Shown here: in pieces, positions 53,026 through 61,815 of the stretch
Layout: every line of letters begins with the position of its first letter
Position numbering within the stretch: position 1 is the stretch's first letter
DNA from: Bacillota bacterium
Lineage (GTDB): Bacteria; Bacillota; Clostridia; Oscillospirales; Ethanoligenentaceae
NCBI GenBank assembly: GCA_023391835.1
Contig: JAEWAE010000011.1
Coordinates: 14,163 to 78,162 of the forward strand
DNA: 64,000 bases
Reading direction: 5' to 3'
The notes under the pieces: generated by a model
Database searches by the model: none
What the model was told of the DNA's origin: nothing
The model's input: the letters and a program-made list of their open reading frames with translations, nothing else
Position numbers and translations under genes: made by a program

Positions 53026-53391
53026 ATGAAGCTGCTGATCCACATCTGGGGAGTGGGGGACGTGACGGCGGTGGACCGTCTGGCGCCTCATTATTCCCAT
53101 GCGTCGATCATTATGGCCCACACCGGTGGCGATATCGGCGCCATGAAGGCGGCGTTGAAGGTTATTCTCAGGCATCCGAACGTTTACGGCGACCTGGCGA
53201 TTTCCACCGGTCTGGAGGGAAAGGTGGAATGGTTTGTGTGCGAAGTCGGCTCCCGCAAGATCATTTTCGGCACGGATATGCCGTTTTTTGACCCGAGCGC
53301 CAATCTGGCCCGGGTCGCCATGGCGAATATTTCCGATGCGGAAAAAGCGGATATATTCAGCGGTAACATTACCCGGCTGATGCCCTTCTGA
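53026..53391 (+). pseudogene. Truncated amidohydrolase, C-terminal half only
   Basis: From 53032 to the stop, this stretch aligns without gaps to 22064-22423, the last 120 codons of the catalytic amidohydrolase at 21.6 kb. I count about 18 amino acid differences over 119 residues. It keeps the beta-5 His (LIHIW), beta-6 His (MAHTGGD) and beta-8 Asp (FGTDMP), but the N-terminal half with the HxH motif is absent and the bases in front are unrelated and AT-rich. An ATG at 53026 would give 121 residues but has no ribosome binding site. It is a relic of a duplicated amidohydrolase gene, too short to form the barrel. Confidence 0.85.
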
Positions 53392-53457
53392 CGCCCATTG
53401 ATCGCCTGTCGTGTGAAAAGGCTTTTGGGTATGGGGCTGCACGGCTTTAGAGGCGCT

Positions 53458-55803
53458 TTACTCCTCCCGGTCTTTTCCGACGGATAAGCCCCGGTATTCG
53501 GAAGGGGTGATCCCCTCCAGTTTTTTAAACATCCGGATGAATGTGTTGCGGCTGTTGAAGCCGACTTTTGCCGCAATCGTGTCGATGCTCATGGCGGAGG
53601 TTTTGAGCAGAATTTTGGATTCGCTGATTCGCAGAGTGGAAAGATACTGCATGAAGGACATTCCCAGTTTCTCTTTTAAATAGCGGGACATATATTTGGA
53701 CGTTACCTTGAATTTCTGCGCAAGCTGTTCCAAATAGATGTCATGCGAATAGTTTTCGTCGATGTATTCTTTGATTTTCCCGGCGTCGATCTTTTTGGTG
53801 GTGCGGCTGCCCTGCTTGAAAATCCGGTCGCACATCAGCAGTATGTAATTGGCAATGCTTTTGGAATTGATGGAATCGCTCTCCTGGCTCAGATCCATAA
53901 ACTGATTGCCCATCAGGTCGCTGGCACGGATCGCTTTGTCGGCCAGCACATGCATGGCCGTGCGATGGAGCTCCAGATACAGCGCTTTTGCGTCGGATTC
54001 CCCGATATCCTTGTTTTTCTGCAGGATGCAGTCGAGAAGTGAGAGCGTTTTTTCCTTGTTGGTGCTCATCAGGTAAAAATACAGCTTATTCATGTCGTCA
54101 AAGGAATAGCGGTATCTGGCCGTACCCGGCGAAGCGCCGAGCGACTCCGGCTGATACAGCAATACTTTTGCAGAGCTGAGCGGCGAGAGCTGCCCGTCGG
54201 CCTTGCACGCTTCCACATAGGATTGATGCATGCCCTGGAAGCTTTTATGGATTCCGCCCAGAGCGGTGCAGACCCGCACCAGGTTATGATCCGTATCGAA
54301 AATGTTTTGGGCACGGATAAAACACTGGAGAATCTCATTTTCACTGTGTTCCGCGCTCATGTTTAGGATCAGGCAGATGTTTTCTTTTTCCAGATTGATC
54401 AGATAGCTGTTCAGCTCATCCGGGAGCTGATTTGTGACGACCTGACCGATGCTTTTCATGACCTGCGACTGCTGCTCCGAGGAAAATTCGGCATAAAACG
54501 TTTCGGTGAAATAAAAGCTTGTGATGGCGATGCAGAAATGGTCGTATTTAAATGAGAAGTTGTATTTTTTCAGAAAGGCGTTGCAGCTTTCCTCGATAAT
54601 CTGGCTGTTGCCTTTGAGCAGTTGAAGCAGATATTCCTCGCAGACATAGGGCAACGCAAAGGAAATGTCCGATTTAAGCTTCTGGTTCCGGGCAAGGATA
54701 CTTTCTATACTCAGATTGAGAAAATCGAATTCACTGTGGGATTCATTGACGGGCGCATCCTCGTCGGTCCTGAGTTTTGACATCAGCAGCGGAATCGGAC
54801 TGTATATTTTGCGGCTCATAATCAGCGAGATGACGATGCAGATCAGCAGCGTCAAAAATATCATAAGGTTGGTAATCTGTACGATGGTATCGGAGGATTT
54901 TTTAAGGTCCTGTAAAGGAATCAGCGCGATATAGCGATAATCGGTTTTAGTGCTGACATTTGCCGCCGCATATGCGACGACCAGAAAATCCTGATTTTTC
55001 AGCGTCAGGTCAAAAGTGGTGGCGCCCTGTTTCAGGTGGGCGGCAATCTGGTGGATTTCAGCCGACGTGGGGTGCGCCATATAGCTCCCGATCAGATTGT
55101 TTTGACTGTCGATGACCAGCATCTGTGTGTGGGGAGTCAGGCGGCCTTTGTCCAGCTTGCCGTCCAGGTCCCTTTCGCTCAGATAAATGCCCATGATATT
55201 CTGTGAATTGACGGTTTTCACTCCGAACTGAATGAGCGGAATCACATTCACCCGGTTTCCGGTGCGTTTGTTGGTGATGGTTTCGGCCGGGAGGAGCATG
55301 TATACTTTACCGTTGGACTGAAGGGACTGGAAATAAGCTTTCCCGTACGCGGACGGGGAGTAGCAGGTGTCAAAGAAAAAATCGGTGCCGAACGAACCGT
55401 CGCTGCTGATAATCAGGCTGCTGTTTTTCTGATAGATAAAGATGCCGTATATGGAAGACTTGATTTCCCTGAATCGTGCCAGCAGATCCTGCATAAGGCT
55501 CAGTTTGTCATAGTCCGCTGTTTGCAGCGGGCTGTCCGAATTCATAATGTCGCTGAAGCTCTGCACATTCGTCATTAATGACGAGGCCTCCAAAATCTCA
55601 TACATATCCTGGTCAATTGAGACGGAGATGGCGTGCAGGGAGTTGATGTACTGCCTTTTCGTATCTTTTTCAATATAGCTCAGATAATATTGGTTCAAAA
55701 AGACAGCAAGCGAAAAGAAGAACACAATGGGTATGAGAAACAACATAATCAGCTTTACATAATATTCCTTTTTCGGCTTGGCAATGTGGCAGGAGACTTT
55801 CAT
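53458..55803 (-). CDS. Membrane-bound AraC-type sensor-regulator (sensor D)
   Basis: A 781-residue sensor. ATG 55803 follows AAAGGAGAAAC; an ATG 18 bases upstream overlaps that site less well. Transmembrane helices lie at about residues 16-40 (KLIMLFLIPIVFFFSLAVFL) and about 295-320 (ITNLMIFLTLLICIVISLIM), with a Cache-like domain between. The AraC domain is at the C-terminus (VTSKYMSRYLKEKLG, ISESKILL, FNSRNTFIRMFKKLEG, TPSEYRG). It is divergent from importer D across a 429-base region that contains promoters for both, the classic layout for a dedicated activator. Confidence 0.9.
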   Translation of the reverse strand: MKVSCHIAKPKKEYYVKLIMLFLIPIVFFFSLAVFLNQYYLSYIEKDTKRQYINSLHAISVSIDQDMYEILEASSLMTNVQSFSDIMNSDSPLQTADYDKLSLMQDLLARFREIKSSIYGIFIYQKNSSLIISSDGSFGTDFFFDTCYSPSAYGKAYFQSLQSNGKVYMLLPAETITNKRTGNRVNVIPLIQFGVKTVNSQNIMGIYLSERDLDGKLDKGRLTPHTQMLVIDSQNNLIGSYMAHPTSAEIHQIAAHLKQGATTFDLTLKNQDFLVVAYAAANVSTKTDYRYIALIPLQDLKKSSDTIVQITNLMIFLTLLICIVISLIMSRKIYSPIPLLMSKLRTDEDAPVNESHSEFDFLNLSIESILARNQKLKSDISFALPYVCEEYLLQLLKGNSQIIEESCNAFLKKYNFSFKYDHFCIAITSFYFTETFYAEFSSEQQSQVMKSIGQVVTNQLPDELNSYLINLEKENICLILNMSAEHSENEILQCFIRAQNIFDTDHNLVRVCTALGGIHKSFQGMHQSYVEACKADGQLSPLSSAKVLLYQPESLGASPGTARYRYSFDDMNKLYFYLMSTNKEKTLSLLDCILQKNKDIGESDAKALYLELHRTAMHVLADKAIRASDLMGNQFMDLSQESDSINSKSIANYILLMCDRIFKQGSRTTKKIDAGKIKEYIDENYSHDIYLEQLAQKFKVTSKYMSRYLKEKLGMSFMQYLSTLRISESKILLKTSAMSIDTIAAKVGFNSRNTFIRMFKKLEGITPSEYRGLSVGKDREE

Positions 55804-55858
55804 ATAAGTTTCTCCTTTCATACACGCCTTTTAGTGCGATTTTCACACTTATGAATTC

Positions 55859-55886
55859 ATCATACCGTATAGCCACTGAAAAGCAA
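55859..55886 (-). promoter_or_regulatory. Candidate promoter of sensor D
   Basis: On the minus strand TTGCTT (55886-55881) and TATGAT (55864-55859) with a 16-base spacer, about 55 bases before the start codon. Confidence 0.5.
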
Positions 55887-56081
55887 GATATAATTTTTGA
55901 CGTCTGATATAAAAATCCCCCGAAAATCTGGACATGCCGGCCGGGCGGCGCTTGAAAAATCCACGGGCCCACCGTTTCCGATCTGCCCGCGGGTCGTGTG
56001 CACAAGCCGTGTGACGGAGTTCCCGCAGGTCGCCCAATGCGAAAATTATCACATAAACAGAAAAGTTTCTATTTACGGACA

Positions 56082-56110
56082 CATAAATTTTGTATATTCT
56101 GATAATACCA
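56082..56110 (+). promoter_or_regulatory. Candidate promoter of importer D
   Basis: TTTACG (56082-56087) and TATTCT (56105-56110) are 17 bases apart. The -35 box lies in ATTTACGGACA, identical to the 11-mer at the importer A promoter. The -10 is poor, so activation is probably required. Confidence 0.5.
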
Positions 56111-56232
56111 AACGGGCTGTTGCCGCTCATCCCCAGTTACAGCCGTTCCGGAAAAGGCAGACGGCGAAAGATGACTCCTCCCAGTCTTTGATGGAATGGC
56201 TGGAATGACCCAAAAGGAAAGGAGAGTCGCCC

Positions 56233-57213
56233 TTGAATACCATAATATCTCCCGTTTCAGCTGACAAAGGCACCGCAGCGATTCGCTCCAAGGGCCCGGT
56301 TAAGAAGAAAAATGAGACCCTGCGTCAGGTCGTGAGAAATTACCAACTATATCTGCTTCTTGCTTTACCGCTGCTGTACTTCCTGCTTTTTCGCTATGTG
56401 CCGATGGCGGGCAGCATTATTGCATTTCGCCGGTATGTACCGGGAGGCAGCATCTTCGGAGAAAAATGGGTCGGCCTGCGCTATTTCAAAATGTTTATCA
56501 GTGATCCGGGGTTCTGGAACGTATTCAAAAACACCATCGTGCTCAGCGCCCTGAATCTCGTGATCGGTTTCCCGTTCCCGATTATTTTCGCGCTGCTTCT
56601 CAATGAGGTCAATCACCTTTTTTCCAAGCGCCTTGTGCAGACGATCTCTTATCTGCCGCGATTTTTTTCCACAGTTGTGGTGGTGGAAATCATCCAGGTG
56701 CTGCTTAACCCGACCAACGGTATTGCCAATCGCTTGATTGAGCATTTCGGGCATGCGGCCATTTACTTCACCAACACGTCCGCTTATTTCCGTCCCATCT
56801 ATATTCTGTCGGACCTGTGGCAGTTTATGGGGTGGAACTCCATCCTGTATATCGCGGCGCTGACCAATGTGGACCCGCAGCTGTATGAGGCGGCGGAAAT
56901 TGACGGTGCGGGCAGATGGAAGCAGACGCTGTACGTGACCATACCCGGGATTATGCCGACGATCATCATCACGTTCATCCTGGCTGTCGGGCATATCATG
57001 AGCCTCGGATTCGAAAAAATCCTCCTGCTGTATAGCCCGAGCATCTATGATGTGGCCGATGTCATCCAAACCATGACGTATCGGCTGGGCATCGTGGGCA
57101 ACAGTTACAGCTATGCGTCGGCTATCGGGCTGTTCCAGGCGCTGATTAATCTCACACTGATCTGGGGTGTCAACGCTTTCGCCAAAAAAGTGGGCGAGAC
57201 CAGTCTTTGGTAA
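56233..57213 (+). CDS. ABC sugar importer permease, LplB-like (importer D)
   Basis: A 326-residue six-helix permease starting with TTG at 56233 behind AAAGGAAAGGAGAG. The EAA loop is QLYEAAEIDGAGRW. A basic cytoplasmic tail of about 35 residues precedes the first helix. The second permease follows after 16 bases. The operon runs on into a binding protein and, beyond a terminator, a beta-glucuronidase, suggesting a glucuronic-acid-containing ligand. Confidence 0.92.
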   Translation: MNTIISPVSADKGTAAIRSKGPVKKKNETLRQVVRNYQLYLLLALPLLYFLLFRYVPMAGSIIAFRRYVPGGSIFGEKWVGLRYFKMFISDPGFWNVFKNTIVLSALNLVIGFPFPIIFALLLNEVNHLFSKRLVQTISYLPRFFSTVVVVEIIQVLLNPTNGIANRLIEHFGHAAIYFTNTSAYFRPIYILSDLWQFMGWNSILYIAALTNVDPQLYEAAEIDGAGRWKQTLYVTIPGIMPTIIITFILAVGHIMSLGFEKILLLYSPSIYDVADVIQTMTYRLGIVGNSYSYASAIGLFQALINLTLIWGVNAFAKKVGETSLW

Positions 57214-57229
57214 AGGAGACTGCAGAACA

Positions 57230-58108
57230 ATGGTGAATATAAGAAAATCCCCCAGCTATCGTATCTTCCACATATTTAACGCGCTGATCCTGCTGGCGAT
57301 CATGCTGTGCACGTTATATCCGTTCATTTATTTGCTGTCGATTTCCCTAAGCAGCAATAACGCCGTCATGCACGGCTCGGTGATTATTTTTCCCCATGAG
57401 ATCACCCTCGCGGCCTATCGGCAGATGATGAACCAGTCCGCCTTCTGGCTCGACTATCGGAACACTATCCTGTATACGGTCCTGGGTACCGCGTTTGACC
57501 TGACGATGTCCACCATGTGTGCCTATCCGCTTTCCAAGCGCCTGCCGGGGCGGGGTATCATCCTGAAGCTTATGGTTTTCACCATGTTTTTTAGCGGCGG
57601 TCTTATCCCGACCTTTATCCTGGTCAAAACGCTGCATATGACGGATACCATCTGGTCGGTTATTATTCCCAGTAGCGTATATGTCTATAATGTGATCATT
57701 ATGCGGACATTCTTTGAGGGGATTCCCGGCAGTCTGGAGGAGGCGGCTCAGATCGACGGGCTAAACCAGATACAGGTGCTGCTCCAGATCGTACTGCCGC
57801 TTTCCAAGCCGATTCTTGCGACCATGCTTCTTTTTATGGCCGTGCAGTATTGGAACGACTGGTTTCAGGCGCTGATGTATATCAATAACAACAGCCTGTA
57901 CCCCGTGACGCTTTTCCTGCGTAACATTCTGATGGGGGCGACGCTTACCTCCCAGAATATGACGACCGCCAACGACAGCTCGTTTACGCTGCCGCAGACG
58001 CTGCAGTCCGCATCCGTCATGCTGGTGACGATCCCGATTCTGTGCGTGTATCCGTTCGTGCAGAAATACTTTGTCAAGGGCGTCATGATCGGCGCCATCA
58101 AGGAATGA
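57230..58108 (+). CDS. ABC sugar importer permease, YtcP-like (importer D)
   Basis: A 292-residue permease. ATG 57230 follows TAAAGGAGACTG, a site that overlaps the stop codon of the preceding gene; the open frame extends upstream inside that gene without a site. It has FFSGGLIPTFIL, the EAA loop SLEEAAQIDGLNQI and the C-terminus KYFVKGVMIGAIKE, as in importer C. Confidence 0.92.
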   Translation: MVNIRKSPSYRIFHIFNALILLAIMLCTLYPFIYLLSISLSSNNAVMHGSVIIFPHEITLAAYRQMMNQSAFWLDYRNTILYTVLGTAFDLTMSTMCAYPLSKRLPGRGIILKLMVFTMFFSGGLIPTFILVKTLHMTDTIWSVIIPSSVYVYNVIIMRTFFEGIPGSLEEAAQIDGLNQIQVLLQIVLPLSKPILATMLLFMAVQYWNDWFQALMYINNNSLYPVTLFLRNILMGATLTSQNMTTANDSSFTLPQTLQSASVMLVTIPILCVYPFVQKYFVKGVMIGAIKE

Positions 58109-58183
58109 TGCCCGGTATCCGGCCCATTCGTATTTAAGCCGCCCAATGCGGTTTAAATAAAATTGAAAAAGGGGGAAACAGCT

Positions 58184-59785
58184 TTGGAAAAAGTACATGG
58201 CATGCGGTTCACCGCCGTTTTGCTTGCCGCCGCCACCGCCGTTCTTATGGCGGGCGGATGCACCAAATCCTCAACGGGGAAAACCTCTTCGACCGCATCC
58301 ACCTCAAGCAGCGGAATGGTTTCAGACAAGCCGGTCACATTTACCATGCTCTATGGGGATAATCCGAACTACCCATTCAAGTCCGACTGGGCGACCCTCA
58401 AGGAAATGACCAAGGATACCAATGTGACACTGCAGTGCACGGTAGTGCCGGAATCCGATTTTTCCACCAAACGCACTCTGGTTCTCAATTCGGGGAATAT
58501 TCCCGATATTGTGGCGGAGTCTCCCGAAACCGCCATTTCCGACTATGCCCTCAACGGCGTGCTGCTGCCGATGAGCGATTATGTGTCGCAAATGCCCAAT
58601 TTTCAGAAATTTGTCAAAGACAACAACTACACGGCGAGTCTGGACGGCCTCAAGGAATCCGACAGCAAATGGTATTCCATCCCCTGCAACGCGCAGGACA
58701 CGGCGTATCAGAACTACCTGATGTACATCCGCAAAGATATCTTTGACAAAAACAACATCAAGATCCCGACCACATGGGATGAGTTTTACCAGGCCTGCGT
58801 CAAGCTAAAGCAGATTTATCCCAACAGCACTCCGTGGATGAACAAGTACAACACGGATAACCTGCTGGGCCAGATCCAGGGCTCGTTCAATGTCGTTTCT
58901 TCCTCAACCCAGGAGCTGATGCAGTACGATTCGAAGAGCCAGAAATGGGTTTTTGAGCCGACCACTTCCGACTATAAGTCGATGCTGCAGGAACTGAATA
59001 AATTTCTTTCCGCGGGGCTGCTGAATAAGCAGTTCAACACCCTGGATAAAAACACGTTTGTGCAGAATGCGCTGACGGGGCAGGCGTTCATCTGGGCGGA
59101 CTGGGCCGACAACGAGGCCACTTATACCCAACAGGGCCCAAAGAACGATCCCAACTACAAGATTTCCTGTATCGCGCCTCTCAAAGGCCCGACCGGTCTG
59201 AATAAATGGATCGGTTCCAATCGGATCAGCACCGGGTGGGTCCTGCCGGCGACGGATAAAAACAAGTCGGATTTCAAGACGCTGCTAAAATTCGTCGACT
59301 GGTTCTATGGGCAGCAGGGCACCGATGTATTCACGTGGGGCGTGCAGGGAACCACGTATTCTGTCAGCAGCGGAAAAAAGAGCTACAATAGCGACATTCT
59401 GACCATCCGGAATCTCACCGGGACCGTGATGCCGTTTGCCTCCTACGGCGTGCTGAATAACAGCTTGACGGTCGTCAAGCCCTATGAGTGGTATAAAGAC
59501 AACTACATGAGCGAATCGGCGGCAGAGGTTGAGGATACCATCGTCAAAAACAACCTTCTGCAAACCGTGGCGCCGACCGTGGCGTTTTCGTCGGACGACA
59601 AGGAGCAGGTCACCATGCTGACCTCGACCCTGACGGACTATGTCAAATCCATGAGAGAAAAGTTCATCTACGGCTCCGCCAGCTTCAGCGACTGGGAAAA
59701 GTTCACATCGGACTGCAACACCAAAGGCGCCCAGAAGCTGGTGGATTATTACAACAAGGCCTACAAAGCTTCCAAGAGCAAATAG
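58184..59785 (+). CDS. Extracellular solute-binding lipoprotein (importer D)
   Basis: A 533-residue binding protein starting with TTG at 58184 behind AAAAGGGGGAAAC; an in-frame TTG 21 bases earlier precedes this site and is less likely. The lipobox is LMAGGC (Cys26), followed by a Ser/Thr-rich linker. It is the third gene of importer D and is followed by a terminator at 59815-59866. Confidence 0.92.
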   Translation: MEKVHGMRFTAVLLAAATAVLMAGGCTKSSTGKTSSTASTSSSGMVSDKPVTFTMLYGDNPNYPFKSDWATLKEMTKDTNVTLQCTVVPESDFSTKRTLVLNSGNIPDIVAESPETAISDYALNGVLLPMSDYVSQMPNFQKFVKDNNYTASLDGLKESDSKWYSIPCNAQDTAYQNYLMYIRKDIFDKNNIKIPTTWDEFYQACVKLKQIYPNSTPWMNKYNTDNLLGQIQGSFNVVSSSTQELMQYDSKSQKWVFEPTTSDYKSMLQELNKFLSAGLLNKQFNTLDKNTFVQNALTGQAFIWADWADNEATYTQQGPKNDPNYKISCIAPLKGPTGLNKWIGSNRISTGWVLPATDKNKSDFKTLLKFVDWFYGQQGTDVFTWGVQGTTYSVSSGKKSYNSDILTIRNLTGTVMPFASYGVLNNSLTVVKPYEWYKDNYMSESAAEVEDTIVKNNLLQTVAPTVAFSSDDKEQVTMLTSTLTDYVKSMREKFIYGSASFSDWEKFTSDCNTKGAQKLVDYYNKAYKASKSK

Positions 59786-59814
59786 AAGCCGTTGTGACCG
59801 CATAGAGTCGGAAT

Positions 59815-59866
59815 GGGGAACACAGCGGTGAAAATAAGGGATCCGCTGTGTTCCCCACCGGTTTTT
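59815..59866 (+). terminator. Rho-independent terminator after importer D
   Basis: GGGGAACACAGCGG and CCGCTGTGTTCCCC form a perfect 14-base stem with a 14-base loop, followed by ACCGGTTTTT. Confidence 0.85.
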
Positions 59867-59921
59867 CGGCAAAGGGCCGAATGTACGCGCGGGTAAAACA
59901 TTCAAATAGGGAGGACTCGGC

Positions 59922-61604
59922 TTGATTAGACTTTTTCAGACCCACCAAATTCGCAGACAAACGGAGCTCGACGGCATGTGGGCGTTTACCCCAGTGTCGG
60001 AAGCGGGCATGCCGAAAAAATTTGAATATACGATGCCGGTTCCCGGCTGTTGGGAACAGCATCCCTCGTTTGCCAGCTATCGGGGCAAGGGAGCCTACCG
60101 TCGGGAGCTGGCGGTGGAAAAGAGGGGCAATCTGCGGCTCGAATTCAAGGGAGTCAGCCACACTGCCGACGTCTATTTGGACGGCCGGCTCATTGCGCAT
60201 CACTATAATGCCTATACCCCTTTTTCCGCCGTGGTAAAAGACGTGGCCGACGGGGTGCATGAGCTGACGGTCGTGGCGGACAACTCCTTTTCGGAAAAAT
60301 CCGCTCTGCATCTGCCCAACGATTATTATACCTATGGGGGCCTCACGCGTCCGGTCGTGTTGGAAGAGATCGGCGACGCCTATATCGACCATGTGGAGTT
60401 TGTGCCTGCGTGCAGGCAGGAAAAATGGAGTGCGCGGGTCAGGACCGTGGTGCGGAATGTGGCGGATCACGCCGTTCCCGTGCGTATAGTCGGCGGTCTG
60501 GAAGAAAAGCGGCTGGATTTTCCGGCAGTCCGCGTCGAAGCGGGACAAACGGCGGAAATCGAACAGACGTTTGACTTTGACGGGGTCGAGCCGTGGAGCA
60601 CCGAGAACCCGAAGCTCTATATGCTGCGGATGCGGTTGTTCCCGGGCGACGCATCGCAGGCGGCGGACGATCTCAACGAGCGGGTCGGTTTCCGTACGGT
60701 TGAGGTGAAAGGCCGGGAGCTTCTGGTCAACAGTCGGCCGGTCTGCCTGAAGGGCTTCTGCCGCCATGAGGATTTTGCCCTGGTCGGCTGCGCCATTCCG
60801 CTGCAGCTGATGGTCAAGGATGTCGACCTGATGCGGCAGATGGGTGCCAATTCCGTCAGGACCAGTCATTACCCCAACGACGAACGCTTTTTGGATCTGT
60901 GCGACGAGCGGGGAATTTTTGTCTGGGAAGAGAGCCATGCACGGGGTCTGACGCGGGAACAGATGCTCAATCCGAATTTCGTCCCGCAGAGCCTGAGCTG
61001 CATCGACGAGATGATTGCGAACCACATCAACCACCCCTCCATTATTATTTGGGCGCTGCTCAACGAGTGCGCCAGCGACACCTGCCGGGATATTTATGAG
61101 CGACTGATACAGGAGATCCGATCGCTGGATGGCAGCCGCCCGGTGTCTTTTGCCACCTGCAAATTCGACTCGGATACGTGTCTGGATCTGCCGGATATCG
61201 TTTCCTACAATCTGTACTATGGCTGGTACAACAATGAGAATATCGCAGAGGCTTACCCGAAACAGCTGGCCTATATCGACGCGCACGGCGGGGCCGGCAA
61301 GCCGGTCATCATCAGCGAATTCGGAGCCGACGCCATATACGGCATCCGGGACCCGGCCCGCCCGAGATGGAGCGAGGAGTATCAGGCGGACGTACTCGAA
61401 CGCTGCCTGACCTATTATATGAGCCGCCCGGAAATTATCGGGACCTATATCTGGCAGTATGCGGACTGCAGGATAACCAATGAGGGCAGTTGGTATATGA
61501 CAAGACCCGGCACGCGCAACAATAAAGGCGTTGTGGATATCTATCGCCGCCCCAAGCTGGCATTTGAGACCGTGAAACGGCACTACTCCGGCCAAAAGGA
61601 TTGA
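59922..61604 (+). CDS. uidA: Beta-glucuronidase (GH2)
   Basis: A 560-residue GH2 enzyme with the compact three-domain layout of beta-glucuronidases. The acid/base is Glu382 in LLNECASD and the nucleophile Glu466 in ISEFGAD. Asn533-x-Lys535 in RNNKGVVD matches the NxK motif that binds the glucuronate carboxylate and separates glucuronidases from other GH2. It starts with TTG behind GGGAGGA and has no signal peptide, so it acts in the cytoplasm on imported glucuronides. It lies 56 bases beyond the importer D terminator and before a TIM-barrel isomerase. Confidence 0.9.
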   Translation: MIRLFQTHQIRRQTELDGMWAFTPVSEAGMPKKFEYTMPVPGCWEQHPSFASYRGKGAYRRELAVEKRGNLRLEFKGVSHTADVYLDGRLIAHHYNAYTPFSAVVKDVADGVHELTVVADNSFSEKSALHLPNDYYTYGGLTRPVVLEEIGDAYIDHVEFVPACRQEKWSARVRTVVRNVADHAVPVRIVGGLEEKRLDFPAVRVEAGQTAEIEQTFDFDGVEPWSTENPKLYMLRMRLFPGDASQAADDLNERVGFRTVEVKGRELLVNSRPVCLKGFCRHEDFALVGCAIPLQLMVKDVDLMRQMGANSVRTSHYPNDERFLDLCDERGIFVWEESHARGLTREQMLNPNFVPQSLSCIDEMIANHINHPSIIIWALLNECASDTCRDIYERLIQEIRSLDGSRPVSFATCKFDSDTCLDLPDIVSYNLYYGWYNNENIAEAYPKQLAYIDAHGGAGKPVIISEFGADAIYGIRDPARPRWSEEYQADVLERCLTYYMSRPEIIGTYIWQYADCRITNEGSWYMTRPGTRNNKGVVDIYRRPKLAFETVKRHYSGQKD

Positions 61605-61670
61605 AAAACGGCCGATGCCGGGAGAATCTTCGGCGGAATCGCGGCCCCTTATTCCCAAAGGGGCGTGCGG

Positions 61671-61679
61671 TGGTATAAT
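61671..61679 (+). promoter_or_regulatory. Extended -10 promoter candidate
   Basis: TGGTATAAT is a perfect extended -10 element about 137 bases before the isomerase gene. No -35 is evident. Confidence 0.4.
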
Positions 61680-61815
61680 GAAGGGTGAATTACAGCCGCT
61701 CCGCCGGGAACCGGAAAACGGGCCGCTTCCTTTGTTGGCGGGCTAGAATCCGACGCCGTGCGGCGGTTTCCCCGAAACTGTGGTGGAACGTCAGATTGTT
61801 TGGGGGTGTGTTTGG

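Larger units (their letters stand above)
55804..56232. other. Divergent control region of sensor D and importer D
   Basis: No gene is visible. It contains the sensor D promoter (55859-55886, minus strand) and the importer D promoter (56082-56110, plus strand), with about 195 bases between them, enough for AraC operator sites. A GC-rich insert (about 55920-56040) interrupts the AT-rich DNA. Confidence 0.55.
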
